A stretch of DNA of 64,000 nt from Shinisaurus crocodilurus (lineage: Eukaryota > Chordata > Lepidosauria > Squamata > Shinisauridae), in assembly GCA_021292165.1 (NCBI GenBank), contig CM037879.1:264983160-265047159 (forward strand), written 5' to 3'. A program made the translations under genes and the position numbers. Below are positions 33,695 to 46,419 of the stretch, one piece after another. The notes below the pieces were generated by a model. That model was not told the origin of the DNA and made no database searches. It saw nothing but the letters and a program-made list of their open reading frames with translations. Position 1 is the first letter of the stretch, and the number at the start of each line of letters is the position of its first letter.

Positions 33695-34260
33695 TTTTAT
33701 TAATTATAAGCATCTATATACCGTCCTTCAACTAATGGTTCCCAGGGCAGTTCACAATAAAGTAATACAATAAAAATCTAACTCATCTGGACAAAATAAA
33801 ATCAACCCCCCAACAGATGAAAAGCACCAGAACTCAAACTTTAAACACGTGGGTGAATAAAAAGGTTTTCATGTGCCACCTAAAAGATAGCAAAGCGAAC
33901 TTCAGATGAGCCTCTCCGGGGAGGGAATTCTGGAGATGCAGAATGCGAGTGGCCTGGATGTTGGCGGACATCAGATGTTCAAACCACAACATTACACCAA
34001 TTTTGCATCACCTGCACTGACTTGTTGTTTTAACCTTCAAAGCCCTAAATGGTTTGGGGGGCAATTTACTTAAAGGACCACCCACCCTATGCCCATATTA
34101 CAATCAGCTACAGAAACCCTGCTTGAGTGCCTGCCAAGAATGGGTAGTTAGGTTGGTAGGCATAAGAGATAGGGCCTTTTTAGTGATGGTTCCAAGATTC
34201 TGGAACTCTCTTACTTGGGATATATGTTTAAACCCCTCCTTATTTTCTTTTTAGGTGGTC
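33695..34260. mobile_element. LINE tails in opposite orientations (antisense then sense)
   Basis: 33695-34000 reads as an antisense LINE tail (TAAGCATCTATATACCGTCC, CCCAGGGCAGTTCAC). From 34022 a sense fragment encodes PYYNQLQKPCLS and IRDRAFLVMVPRFWNSL, the L2-type C-terminal motif. Confidence 0.6.
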
Positions 34261-35692
34261 CTTGAAAACATTTAGTAAAGACTGCTTATAAGTAAGAGAG
34301 TATGTTAGGGTTTTATTATGTTGCTCTCATGACTCTGTTTCAGGGTAAATTGGCCAACTAAACTGAAATTATTTTATTGCTCTTTTATTTCTTTTTGTTT
34401 GTTACTGTTCTTGCTGTCTATTTTGTAATTTTAATGTGGATATGGGTTTTAATTTATTTTTATTATCATTTTTTTGGTACACCACCTTGCAAAAAAGTAT
34501 ATTTTGAATGGTGGCTTATCAGTGCCGGCTCCAGGTTTTGGGGGTGGGGCGCTTGGGCAAGACATCCTCAATACCCGCCCAGTAAGTCTCCCTTCTCACC
34601 ACCATTGTCACCAGCTGCTGTTGCTCCTCATCCTCTTTCTTATCGTTGCTACCACTTTCTTGCTTGAGAGGCAGGGAGCCAGTGAGCAAGTAGGCTGTGG
34701 CATCTCCTGCTCCTCCTCCTCACCACCACTGCTGTCTGGGCCAGAGCAAGAGGCAGATGAACAAGCAAGTTGAAATGGTGAAGAAGAGAAGGCACACGTC
34801 CAGGGGAGTGCTGGCTGGGGCATGCTGGGAGTTGTAGGCCAAAAACATCTGGCGACCCAAGGTTGGAGAACACTAGTCTAACCTTTGCCTACCCCTCCAT
34901 CATCCTCTTTTGCCTGACCACGCCTACCTGCAAGTTCTAAATCTATAAAATAAAAGCAAAATAAAAACACAGATGGTGTATGACCACCGAGAAAACTCGC
35001 TTCAGATGGTAAGGAGGAGAGTCTCATTTGACAATCTCAACATATAGGCAGGTTGATAATGGGATCAGGTGCTCCTTTGAGTACCCAGGTCCCAAGCCAT
35101 GTATGAATTATAAGTTAATCAGATCTCCCATGACTGGGGAAAAAAATCGAAATCTGAAAAATACATAGAGCTTAGGGCTCATAAAATCTGATTGAGGTCC
35201 TGGAGTTAGGATAAAAATAGTACAGTTTATTCATATCCACCCTTTCCATGACAATCAAATCCATTTCCCCACCATAATACATTGATCGAGGGGGAAATGT
35301 CGTGTGTGAGGCAGATCACATATTTTTGTCTCTGCAGAGATGGATCGCTCTGCCAGCGTAGGCCGGCCGGCCTCCAGTTGCTCAAAATAAGCTGTGCACA
35401 CATGGATAGCGGCGGCACTGCGGCTGTTGCCAGGCAACCACTCTAGGCAACCGGATGAATGAAGAAATAAATATATGGGTCAAGTGACAGGATCACTTTG
35501 TTGGTTTACCTGCTCTTTTTACTTGTACTCTCTTGGTTTCTCCCTTCTTGACAGCAAGGGGCTCTACATATTTATGTGACATTTTTCATGCAGGGAACCC
35601 CATGCACTGGAGCCAGTGAAGACCTTCTAGTCTAGATTATCTTGCTCTAGGATACCAGTGAAAGGTGTACTCCTGAAGTATGGTGATAGGAA
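34261..35692. other. Intergenic, MITE fragment and unassigned DNA
   Basis: 34806-34874 is a half copy of the CAGTGTTCTCCAACC palindrome. About 34527 starts CAGTGCCGGCTCCAGG, which could be a hAT terminus, but I found no partner end. An X-box-like palindrome lies at 35426-35438. Confidence 0.45.
35426..35438. promoter_or_regulatory. X-box-like palindrome GTTGCCAGGCAAC
   Basis: The 13-bp palindrome matches the consensus for RFX-type winged-helix factors (GTTGCC, short spacer, GGCAAC). A half site GGCAACC follows at 35446. No promoter or CpG island is attached, so chance or an enhancer are both possible. Confidence 0.35.
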
Positions 35693-35861
35693 GGGGCCAT
35701 AGCTTAGTGGCAGAGCACCTGCTTTGCATGCAGAAGGCCCCAGGTTCAATCCTCAGCATCTCCAGGTAGGGCTAGGAAAGAAGCCTAGCTAAAGCCCTGG
35801 AGAGCCGCTGCCAGTGTGCTCAGTGGATCAATGGTCCAACTCAGTAGATGGCAGCTTCCTA
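35693..35861 (+). mobile_element. tRNA-Ala(UGC)-derived SINE
   Basis: The first about 72 bases resemble tRNA-Ala: GGGGCCATAGCTTAGTGGC (A box), CTTTGCATGCAG with the TGC anticodon in place, and AGGTTCAATCC (B box). An unrelated body follows, ending ATGGCAGCTTCCTA. The copy at 51153-51329 is the same family. It is not a functional tRNA gene because the acceptor stem and the body are SINE-like. Confidence 0.82.
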
Positions 35862-35990
35862 GGGGAACCTATTTTGGGGGTGGAGTACAGCACCATGGAT
35901 AGCTCCTATAAAACTCAGAATAAAAGCTGCAATGGATAAGGAGCCCCACTGACACAGGAGTCACCAGACTCCCCTGCCAGCCTGAGCTTC
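35862..35990. mobile_element. Degraded copy of the 200-bp hAT MITE
   Basis: GGAACCTATTTTGGG, AGCACCATGGATAGCTCCT and AGCCCCACTGACA match the centre and right arm of 9581-9780. Confidence 0.55.
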
Positions 35991-38900
35991 CTATGTACAG
36001 TGTCTCCTGTAATCCATTAACTTCCAGTAATGGAAAGGGGTAGTAGGAGGGGGGGGGGGAAGAGCAGCTGGCTCCTTAGAAAGCCAATGAGCTGAAGCAG
36101 AGGAGTGGCTGCTAGGAAGCACAGGACAGACCTTGCAGTGCAGTCAGAGGCAGTCAGGAATGCACAGGGACAGGTGGACAAGAAAAGACTTGCTCAGTTC
36201 CACAGCAGGCTCAGTAGCAGATCATCCTGACTCTACAACTACTTATCTATATCTAGCATCATTTTGTAAGTATTCTCTCTGATCCTACAGCTACTTTTAT
36301 TGTTCTATGGACATCCACTCTAGCCCTGCAGCTACTCCCCCCCCACACACACAGTAGACCTGGAACCTGATCCTGCAGATACTTACCCACATCACCCAGC
36401 AAGCATCCATCCTGGTCCTGCAGCTACTTACCTCACTCTGTGACCTTTTATCCTGGGCCCTGCAGCCACATACCATTATTGTTCCAGAGACTATTCACCT
36501 TATTTGCAGCTACTTACTAGAATTCCCGAGAAGTGAGCCTGATCCTGCAGCTACTAACTTGAATGGTCCTGTGCTGTAACAAGGATTAAAGTCTATAGTT
36601 GCTGCATTTACGTGGTCATGGGCATTTGGGATGAGAATAGGACAAAGGGACATGTCCCCCTTGGCAGAGGGGACACACCTTGTGATACTCATACATTGAC
36701 TGACTGGCTGACTGAATGATTATTTGCAATTACCATCATTATTGGAAGCAATGTCTGGAACTGCCCATACATTTGCACCTTGATCCTAAAAATGCATCAG
36801 GTTTTGATGTTATGCTGGTACTGCATGTTATAGGATACTGAATGATGAATTAACTCTTTTGACTAATGGCCCCGGGAATTTCCAGAGGATAATTAGTATA
36901 ACTCTATGGAAATGCACAACTGTAAAATGTAGTTATGTAGAATACTGTACTTACATCTCACTTTATAGCTCCGAGATGCTCTCAAAGCAGTTTACAAAAG
37001 TTTTTTTCCTATTCACTTATTCCTATTCTCTGCTTCCTAGTTACTGATCCATGACTGCTGAGGAACTTTGTCAAAAGTGGCCATGTTTTCCAGCCTCCAT
37101 CCCCCTCTGGCTCAGTGTGGGAGGAGGCTTCATCATCTGCTACTCTGGGACCTTCCAGGCCAGAGGATGTGGCTTTACCAGATTTCTCAGACTCAGAAGT
37201 CACCCCACTGATGTAGTCCTCACCACCTCCATGCTGAAGGAGCTAGCGGCTGCAGAATTGGGCAATGGCCTTTTAAGAAGTAGCAGCTCCTCAGAGGGGG
37301 AAGAGTTAACAGCAGGTCTAGACTTGTGGACCTTCTGAAGACCTCTGTATGCTTCTGAGACAATAGCTCTTCCTGAGTGAGTTCCAGCCAGCATAGATCT
37401 GTCCAGGGTGCTGAAAGACCCTCACCTCACCACGTAGCCTGACTTGATTCAGCCTTGCCCTTCTTGTAAGTGCAACTGCTTCAGATTGGCTCCCCTGGGA
37501 ACCTTGATGCTGAGCTAAACAGGACAAAACCCTTTTGAATGTCCATGTAAACAATGTCTACAATATTACCCCATCCACATTCTTGTTGACAATATCAAAG
37601 AACTCTGAATATCAATATCAAAGAACTCTGAAAGGTTAACGAGGTAGATCTTAACTTTGCAGAAGCCGTGTTGATTCTTCTTCAGCAACCTTGTCCTTCT
37701 ATATCAGGGGTGCAAAACTTAAGCCCCGAGGGCCAAATATAAGAAATAAATAAATCTGGCCTTCTTGGGTCTCCCAGATGGCCACACCCCCTTCCCCAGA
37801 TTCCACCCCCTTTTCTGAACCTCCAATCATTTGGTGATTTCACGACTTTTGCATGTCCCCCCACCTTCTAAAAGGTTGAAATACCTCTCATAAAGCTTAG
37901 TTACTGGCAGTAAGAGCTTTAAGCTAAAATATTTATTATAAATAAATAATGTTGCACCTGGATTTCCTCCATCCAAACCCAATGTTTTAGCCACTCTTTC
38001 ATGCCAACACTCAGAAAAAAAAACATATTTTTATTGTGTAGACCTACAGGTGGCTTCTGCTCCCCAAAACAAGATGCTTCACATTCCTATAAACACATAG
38101 GAAACCAGAGATCCAATGTAACAGAATTCCCAGACGGCAACATGAGAACAGAATGCTGCGGCACTAGCATGACAGCTGGCCTATGTATTCCTGTCTGACC
38201 TTGGTGTTTAATAATTGCTGAGGCCACGACCGTAGTCAGTCACATTCTCAGAGTAATTTCAGAGTAGCCAACAATGCAAGTAAACACCACCAAAAGTCCA
38301 AAAGGGAGGTAAAGAGAAGCTCATGATTGACTGATTACATTTTAAAATCACTCAATAACTTCAGTTCTTTGTGTGTGTGCAAATTAAAAACACGAAATAC
38401 GAAGTAGGAATAAGACAATAAAACAAGTCAGATAAAAAATAAGAAAAAGCAAGTCAGATAAAAAAACAAAATAAAACCACCAGGCACCAGCACATAATGA
38501 AACCGGAAGTAAAGCCAGCAACAGGGATGAAGGGATGAAACAGTGGAAAGATCTACAAGCACTGCTTCAAGGGCTCCAAGGAAATGCCATTCTGATTGGT
38601 GTAAAAGTCTTGAGAATCCTCTATACCTGGCATCCTGTGCGGCTGAAACAGCTGGGGGCAGTGGAATCCAAAGAAGCAGTCCCTTTGAACTGTTTAACCC
38701 TTCTATGAATAAGATTCCTATTAGCTGAAACACCACCTGTCAAAAATACATGTGTGTGCATGTGCCTATGTAGAGGCACCAAGGGGGGAAATGTAGGTGG
38801 CGGATACTTTGCCACTATTTATGCCACTGGATTCTCAGATTTGGCTTCTGAAGAGGCAAAAATAGGATGCCATAAAATTGAGTTTGCAGGCTAATTTGAG

Positions 38901-39432
38901 AAATAACTCCCTTCCACTTTCTGCACAGTTCTATGTTCATAATTTACACATGCCTCAAAGTGTTTTTTAAAGTCCCCAGTCACGTTTTCTTATTGCTCAA
39001 AGATAAAGCCTATGGCGAAATGGACTTTTGCTAGTAGGGTCCATTAAATCAACACATTTCCACCCAGCAATAAACAGCAGCATGCAATTTTTGCTTCTCT
39101 CCCCCACCACCTTCTTCTAATTGTTGCCTTCATGTTTTGCTGTGACCCTTTTCTCAGTTACTCGAGAACACTTCAAAATCCATAGGACTTTGTCGCGTAA
39201 CTGAATGCAGGATTACATTCATATCCCGACACTTGTTGCACCAGTAAACAAATAGGATGAGGGATGCCTCTCCTTTCACCTAGCACATACCATGCATCAT
39301 TATGCAAGGATTTCTCAGTATTGCAGGCGGATGTGGTGGTGCTGGTGTTTAGGAACAAGGAGACAGGTTGTATGTTCTTCGGAATCAGGGACCTGACTTG
39401 TATTTCATGGCACAGGAAATACATGATGACAC
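35991..39432. other. Intergenic, no gene supported
   Basis: About 36050 has a G-run. About 36200-36580 contains loosely repeated CCTGCAGCTACTTAC-type units spaced by 40-70 bp, a degenerate minisatellite. About 37706 begins CAGGGGTGCAAAACTT, a likely one-ended hAT terminus. Frames of 60-102 codons have no splice or domain support. Confidence 0.4.
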
Positions 39433-40345
39433 AGTGTTCCCCAACGTGGTGCCCTACTGATGGGTTGGACTTCAACTCCCATCATTCCCATTCCAAAGCT
39501 TTCCCTGATCCACCCCTGACTTGACCCCTTTTTGCCCTTACTAATGGCAGAGCAAATGCTGGCAGAGCAACCACAGTGGCAGAAAGTTCCACCATTGTCC
39601 AGGGACAGGGAGGATCTCTGCAGGCCAGTCTTTCTCTCCGTGGGCAGAGCTCCCTCTCTGCCTGCGGAAAGGGCAGTTGGCCATTATCCTAGAGCCTCTT
39701 GGTCCCCTCTGAGGGAGCACAGGAATGTACTGTAAAGGTATATGAGTTAGGGAGAGAAAAAAGTGGTGGTAATCTTAGCAATAATGTTCACCAGGTATTT
39801 TCAAAGCACAAATATAAGTAAATTTGGTGTATTCTATATATATATTTTTAACTGATGGGCAGCCTGCATCCTATGGGGCTGCCCATAACTCACTGAGCCC
39901 AGAGGATCATGAGCATCCTATTGAGTGCGGGAGGAGCGCGGCAGATAGGATTGCTGCTATACTCCCCTCACCGTCAGAAACATCTAGATGGCCGATTTCG
40001 GCTGCCTAAATGTTTTACACTTCCTCCCGAGAAGGAGAGGCTGAGGCACCACCTGGATTTTGTGGAGGCCGGCCGTGCCTTGCTCCTCCCCTCTCTGCCC
40101 CTCAGAATGCCCCCCCACCAGAACCGAAGTCGGTCTTCCGGCTTCGGTTCCCAGCCAGCGCGGAAAGAACCACGTCAGCTGCAAGATTGGGGGGGGGGAG
40201 GGTGCTCCGCGCTTGGACTCCCGACTGTGGCCTCAGAAAGGATTTCCGAGGTTGCAGCGGGGGAGTCTGACCAATCCTATGGACCCCCCAGGCAAGGTTG
40301 GAGGGCCATGGGATTGCACCCTAAAAACATGAAAATAAACCACAC
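39433..40345. other. MITE fragment and GC-rich repeat-like block
   Basis: 39433-39490 is a half of the CCCCAACCTGGTGCCCT MITE. 39845-40325 is GC-rich, starts with GGGCAGCCTGCATCCTATGG and GGGGCTGCCCAT, and ends CATGGGATTGCACCCTAAA, a terminus shared with the palindromic MITEs. It may be a larger element of that group. The 159-codon frame at 39909-40388 shows no known domain. Confidence 0.4.
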
Positions 40346-41713
40346 ACCTCTGTTAGAAGTAGTTACATATTGTATAGGACTATCATAATCATTTACAATG
40401 TGCCTAAATATATGCTGGGCACATTATACAGCTATGATAATATATTATTGTTATATGCTTGGGGTCAGTCTAAATTACCTTTCAGGGACCCCTTGTAACA
40501 CATCTGATTACATCTGATTCAGGATTCCCCTTCCACTCACTCTGTAGCTCTTGAATTTGTAGCTTTTGTTCTACTAGGCCTGTAGCAGGAAGTCAGGGTG
40601 GAGAGTTGGTAGAGAAGAGGGAGAAGGAGCTGACTTGAAAGACCTCTGGGGGGAAATCTCTAGGCAGTGGAGGGGGAGGCAGAAGTCTGTTGGACTGGGA
40701 ACGTTGTGAACCCTCCTCTTGAACTCAGTGTAAATAAACCTTTCACGAAAGAAACACCGCAAGCCTCCAGTGTCGTCGTCGTCCTCCTCCTCTGGGAACT
40801 GAACTCTGAGTACGGTAAGTGCTGGAGCCCTGAAACTTCTCAGTTCTCAGAAGTGGGGTGCAGGAGCGTACCATTACATTTGCTTAGGGTGCCTCTAACT
40901 GAAGACAAGAAATGCAGATAGCATGGCAAAAGAACATTGGTAAATCAAAAAAGAGCGCTCAAGGTTTTACATAATAATCTGTAAATAAATTAGAGCGAAT
41001 TAGGTTTACAAAGACTCCGGTTAATAATGTTTGACATTGGTATAACTGCCCAAAATTGCACTATTTTGATGATTTTTTAAAAAATGGTAATAATTTTTTT
41101 GTTATCTATTCCTACTGAATAACATTAAGGGAGTGGCAGTGATCTGGCACACAGATTGCTTATATCCCATTGACTTCAATCGAATTTAAGCAGCCTTAAG
41201 TATGTGAAGAATTGCAGCAAGGGCTGGATTTAGGTTTGTCTGTGGAGGGAATTAGATGGAGAGTGAGGGTGACGAGCGAGTGAAGGGAGTTTCAGCCTGT
41301 GAGGTTTAAATCAGAGTAGGAAAGAATTAGCGATGGATGAGATAACGTCTGTTTGTTGCTTTAATTTGTCTCAGTAATATTTCACAAGTTGTTTGATAGC
41401 TGCAACCAGTTTCTATCCCTGTTCCAGGGCATCAATGTCCACTGTGTATTTAGAAACAGGCATCTCCACTACGGTTGCCAAGTGTCCTACTTTACAGAGA
41501 GGACAGCCCTCTACTTTGGAGAGCTGGCAGAGCACAGTCCTCTATTTGAAGGCATCCTCTGTTTGATGAGGTGACCAGTCCAAGTCTGGTTTAAAGTCAA
41601 AGAACCGTAAGGAAAGGGAGGGGGGGCTTGAAGTGGCCTGGGCAGCGGGCTGAGCAGGCCACAGGTCACCTAGTCAGTCTTCTTCTCTATGCTGAGATAT
41701 CTTGTATTTCTAC
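40346..41713. other. Intergenic, no gene supported
   Basis: About 40580-40880 has an AATAAA (40734) and a splice-donor-like GGTAAGT (40815), and is faintly LTR-like, but I cannot define ends or a target duplication. The rest is unassigned. Confidence 0.35.
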
Positions 41714-41958
41714 GCCAGCGTGGCGTAGTGGTAAGAGTGTGTTGGACTGGGACTCGGGAGATCCGGGTTCTAGTCCCCGCTCGGCCACGAAGCTCACTGG
41801 GTGACTTTGGGCCAGTCACGGTCTCTCAGCCTAACCTACCTCACAGGGTTGTTGTGAGGATAAAATGGAGAGGAGGAGGAGGATTATGTAAGCCGCCTTG
41901 GGTTCCTTGCAGGAAAAAAGGCGGGGTATAAATATAATAAATAAATAAATAAATAATA
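41714..41958 (+). mobile_element. tRNA-derived SINE, near full length
   Basis: It begins GCCAGCGTGGCGTAGTGGTA, has the B-box GGTTCTAGTCCCCGCTCGGC, the GTGACTTTGGGCCAGTCACG block and the (AATA)n tail. It is very similar to 3959-4215, suggesting fairly recent activity. Confidence 0.87.
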
Positions 41959-42264
41959 GAAATTACTTCTAAATTTGCACCCATACATGTAAATTTGCGA
42001 ATGTTATGCAAATTGGTACCATCTTTTGTCCTCTTTTTTGGCAACATGTAAGTGGCCACTGTAATCCCCACTTTACCTCTGCAGACACTTACATACCTGT
42101 GGCAAAAATGCTTTCCACCCAGAGTGCAGATTGGCTGGCTTTGAGAGGTGATGGGACAAGAACTCTGCACAAATTCTCTTCTTCATTGTTAGGGTTGCAA
42201 AATGTCATAATTACTATGACATGCAAGGCTTTCATAGAGGGAGTGCTTGTATATTACAAGGACC

Positions 42265-42308
42265 GTGTGTGTGTGTGTGTGTGTGTGTGCGTGTGTGTGC
42301 GTGTGTGC
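42265..42308 (+). repeat. (TG)n microsatellite
   Basis: A run of TG with three TGCG interruptions in its distal half. Confidence 0.93.
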
Positions 42309-42388
42309 ATGCAGTATATCCATAAGTGCTCTGTGCATGCTGACCCATTAATTATTAGTAATTTAAACTGCTTATATGCTGCTTGGTA

Positions 42389-42600
42389 TATTTATTTATT
42401 TATTTATTATTTCATTTATCCCACCTTTTTTCCTACTGCAAGGATCCCAAGGCGGCTTACATGGTTTTCCTCCTCCTCTCCATTTTATCTTCACAACAAC
42501 CCTGTGAGGTAGGCTAGGCTGAGAGTCAGGGACTGGCCCAAAATCACCCAGTGAGCTTCATGGCCGAATGGAGACTAGAACCCGGATTTCCTGCCTTGTC
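42389..42600 (-). mobile_element. tRNA-derived SINE, antisense, 5'-truncated
   Basis: Reading backwards it has the (AATA)n tail, GGATCCTTGCAGTAGG, GTTGTGAAGATAAAATGG and CACTGGGTGATTTTGGGCC, and stops within the B-box region. Confidence 0.82.
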
Positions 42601-42780
42601 AGCCCACATGTGGGAGTGTGTTCTGGAGGGTTGGTGCCACTACCGAGAAGGCCCACTTACATACCGTTACCTGATGACATGCTGTTGGGCAACCAACAAG
42701 GCCTCCTCCGAAGATCTCAGGAGTTGGTTTGGTGTGTATAGGGAAGATGGTTTGCATTTCAAATTGAGGTTCTTTTTCCA
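42601..42780 (-). mobile_element. L2-type LINE C-terminal fragment, antisense
   Basis: The minus strand encodes KWAFSVVAPTLQNTLPHVG, the L2-clade C-terminal motif with one changed tryptophan. It directly adjoins the antisense SINE. Confidence 0.6.
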
Positions 42781-43708
42781 ACCCGAAACTCATTCTGTAT
42801 TTATCTATATTTCAATATGATTAAATATGCAGTACATACTTTAAACAAAACTAAGTCTGGCACCGGTATGATTTGGGCCAGGGCTGGTTCCCGTCCTGAT
42901 TTATCTTGGATTATTTTGATACCACTGTGGTGTGGGGTTGAAAACCCATCACTAGCAGCAAGGGCTGTATTGTTTATTTATTATGTGGATTGCCTTAGCT
43001 GAGCTTTTGTACAGGGCCTAATACCATTTTTTTTCTTCCGATATTCTAAAGCCTCTATGAATTTGAAGCCCGAGACACATGCCTGGTGGGGCCTATGGGT
43101 AAATCTGGCTCCAATTTTCCAGTCACGTGTTTGGGGAATAAAGATGTGGAGCTAATCTGAGTGTTGAGACGATCGGTGGAACTGCCATTAAAATATATAT
43201 TTTCCTCTTTCTTATTCAGCCCGCTTGCAAACCTCACGAGCAAATTGGCATTTTTAGTGCAAAGGGTTGTTTTTTTGTTTTTTTTAAATGTTTGCTTTGA
43301 ATTTTTGTATAGAGTGTTCACTTTGAGAGCGATACTCCTGCCCTCGTCCTTTACGTGACCTTAATTTTGTGTTGCATAAAATGCTACTGGAAGAGAAGGG
43401 CATTTTTGTTTAGAGATTACAGCTGCTTCTTTCAGCACTCCTTCCAGTGGCTTAAAAAACAACAACAAAAAAACAGCCTACAGAAACTGCACCTGGTGTC
43501 TTCTTAAGTAGTAATGTGTGAGAATGTGTGTATGGAATTATTTTGGTGATTCTCTATAACTAATTTGAGAAAGGAAGGGAAAGGAGAGACCTCATGAGTT
43601 TTAATCACTTCTTAAGTCCTAATTCATTGTGAGATGTATCTTCAAAGTACTATTCCGATAGAATCCCCATTTGCCTCAGTAGAGCACATGGCGCACTAGG
43701 TCAGTCAG
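42781..43708. other. Intergenic, no gene seen
   Basis: AT-rich DNA with T- and A-runs near 43270 and 43455; no supported feature. Confidence 0.4.
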
Positions 43709-43832
43709 GGAGCAATCCTAGGCATGTTTACACAGAAAAACCTCCTACAATTCCCAGCATGCCCCAGATTGCTGGGAATTGTTGGACTCTTCCCCCCCCC
43801 TGTCTAGACATGCATAGGTTTGTGCCCTAAAT
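43709..43832. mobile_element. Palindromic MITE (GTGCAATCCTATGCATG family)
   Basis: GAGCAATCCTAGGCATGTTT and AATTCCCAGCATGCCCCAG on the left face GCTGGGAATTGTTGGACTC and CTAGACATGCATAGG on the right. Confidence 0.68.
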
Positions 43833-46419
43833 TGTCATACTGCAGATATTTTAAAAGGGTTCCTGTCATTATTTTTAATTTATTTATTTATTATTTGTAT
43901 TTGTATTTTGCTTTCCAACCAGGGAGGGTTCTGTTGCCCTCCTAAACTGACTGGTGATACTGACGCTGTTTTAAAAAATTCAAATGATTAATAAAATGCC
44001 CATTAGATATTGGGAATGTATTGTTACTCACTTCTACATATCCACGTTTATTCTTGAGCCGTTGATCCCAGGCCTTTAATCTGGCAATCTTTGCCCCTTT
44101 CCTTAATTTGAGGTGCATTGGTTGCTAGGCATGCTGATAGGACTCAAAGGAGGACAGGGATTGGTACAAGGGCTGCTGATGTCACAGAGGTACTGGTGTT
44201 TTCTAAATGAGGGGAAAGCAGTGCTATTCCCCAATGCAGTTCCAAGACAGAAGGGGTGGTGGAGGGGGGGGGGGACGTATTTCCCAGTGGAGGGTTACAA
44301 TTTCCCTAGTCTATTCCCAGTGGCAGCACTAGAATTTTTTTGCAGGGAGGTGCACAGAAGGAACAAAGTGCATGGGGGGGGGTTGTCCTGTATGTTAGAT
44401 TTCTGAGTGAGAAATAATGGTATACTTCACGTTAATGTTCATAAATGATGGTCCTAAGTGTATACTGGTATTTCCTCCAGTTGATTTTGATGGAGTTCAA
44501 GGAAGCATACATAGGAATTTACATTCTTCTTTAAATTCCCAGTTTATGATTCAGTTATATTTATATGTGGAAAGTGCCTCTCCTTCAAGTAGCCACCGAG
44601 GTGGAGCAATGGGGGAGTGATGGGAGGGCACTTGGTTCCACTCTATGGTGCCATCAGTGACTATTCCTTCCCCTCCCTCTTGACGTTTTAACAGTAGCTC
44701 TCCTGGTAGATTTTACACTCACACATGCACACCAACCCAGCTTACAAGTACCCTAGTATGGGATACCCAGTACTTATACCCACTGTGCTGTGTCTTCACT
44801 GCTCACCCAGCTACTGCACCCTTGTGGGGCTTCATACTCCCAACCCCTTGCCAGCTTGTACATTCTTCTGTGCCACTTCTTGACCCTGGTTCTTATACAG
44901 GGCCAGCCCTACCATTAGGCAGGGTAAAGCGCTCACCTCAGGCAATGGATGCTGAGGGGCAGGGAATGGCCATGAGGTGTTAGAGGACAGAGCTGTGTAG
45001 GCTACTCAGCCTGCCCTGTGGCCCCTAAGCTAGCTTGCGGCCCTCAGGTACGATGAGGGACACTATTGATTGCTAGTGTTGAAGTAAGATTCAACTGCGA
45101 GCCCAGTCGAGTTGGCTTCCGTAAATGGAATGGGGGCACCATTTTGTCCTTCACTTCAGGCAGCAAAATATCCGCCCCAATGCAATGCAGGGCAGGGCAG
45201 GGCTCCTATACTTTTAATAGCGATTGTTACCCGCACCTTGCTGCCTGATCTTAAAAATCCACCACCTTGCTGCCCGCATTCTCCACCAATCTGTTACGAC
45301 AGATAATTCTGGGCACTAGATTCCCTCTTAAACCCACACTCTTACGAAAGGTTTAGGATCTTTGGCTGGGGTAAAACCTGAACTGTTAGGGAGGAATATG
45401 CGCTTTGCTCCTTTTACACTTAAACAAACCTACACACACCCACACACACACAGACTCTAGGAACTAAAGGGTGGTTTTATTGAAGAAGAAATACAGAGAA
45501 GGTACAGCGTCTTACTTGTTGGTAAAGCAAACCTAGTGATGTCAGGCAGCAAAATATCTTTACGCTATGGTTCAAACACACCCTGTATTCTGGAGAGGAG
45601 AAAGAGTCCCTTTTGCCCTGACAAGCCTGAATAGGAAAAAAAAGGGGGTGTGTGTGAGAGAGATTTCCGTCTAGAAGGATAGAAAAGCAAAGTCCCAGCT
45701 ACTACCTGTCTGCTGTGGTGAGGTTCCAGCTGAAGCCCCGGCAGAGGCGGGAGGGGTTTGAGCAGTCCATGTTCCAAGGTGACTCCCACAGCTCTCTCCC
45801 GACACACACCCTTGCAAAAACCTCTTGGTTCTTATAGTCTTCCTGCCTTTTTGGAGAAAAGAGAGCAGTGGAGGCGGTCTTTGACCCACAGATGTCTTAA
45901 AACCCTGCTAATGACCTTACTCTTTATGTTTTGATAACTCCTAATGGGTGTACTTAGGAAAGCAAAGGTTTGGGTCTACCTGCTGATGGGACTGTTTTTG
46001 GAGAAGCTACTGGTGGTATTTGCCCAGTGGGGGGGGATGAGCCATTTCTTTTCAGGAGAAATCCTCCTGCGATATGCAATATTCAGGTCTTAATCAATGC
46101 AAGCCTGCCATCCATTTGCCTATGCATGCCTCTAGGCTTCACTCACTCTTCCATTCAAACCTTGGTCCTGACCTTTTGCTTTTTGCCCTGCTGGGGAGGT
46201 GGGCAGGCTGCTTCTTTCTCTCCCGGACCCTTGCTTACCCAATGCTTCTTACAAGGGCTGTGGACTTCCTTTTGGAGGTATAGCCATAACCAAATGATCA
46301 GAACTATATCTCATCTTAACACTATAGTGAGGGAATTTGGACAAGTGCAGCTTGCAACTGATGATGTGGATTCTAGTCCATGAAAACTTGTGCCATAATA
46401 AATTTGTTAGTGGGCCTTT
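43833..46419. other. Intergenic, fragments only
   Basis: About 43875-43940 is an antisense LINE tail. 44898 onward (CAGGGCCAGCCCTACC) is one end of a hAT-like element related to 29720-29975. A short CA-rich run lies at about 45430-45450. Open frames up to 137 codons show no domain. Confidence 0.4.

Noticed and set aside
35693..35765. Possible functional tRNA-Ala gene
   Set aside because: Anticodon and B box are kept, but the acceptor end is imperfect and the unit continues into a SINE body shared with 51153-51329.
39909..40388. 159-codon plus-strand frame as a gene
   Set aside because: It lies in a GC-rich block whose end matches a MITE terminus. No splice sites or recognisable domain.
40580..40880. 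Solo LTR of an endogenous retrovirus
   Set aside because: There is an AATAAA and a GT donor, but no matching TG...CA ends with a 4-6-bp duplication, and no gag/pol/env frame anywhere in the window.
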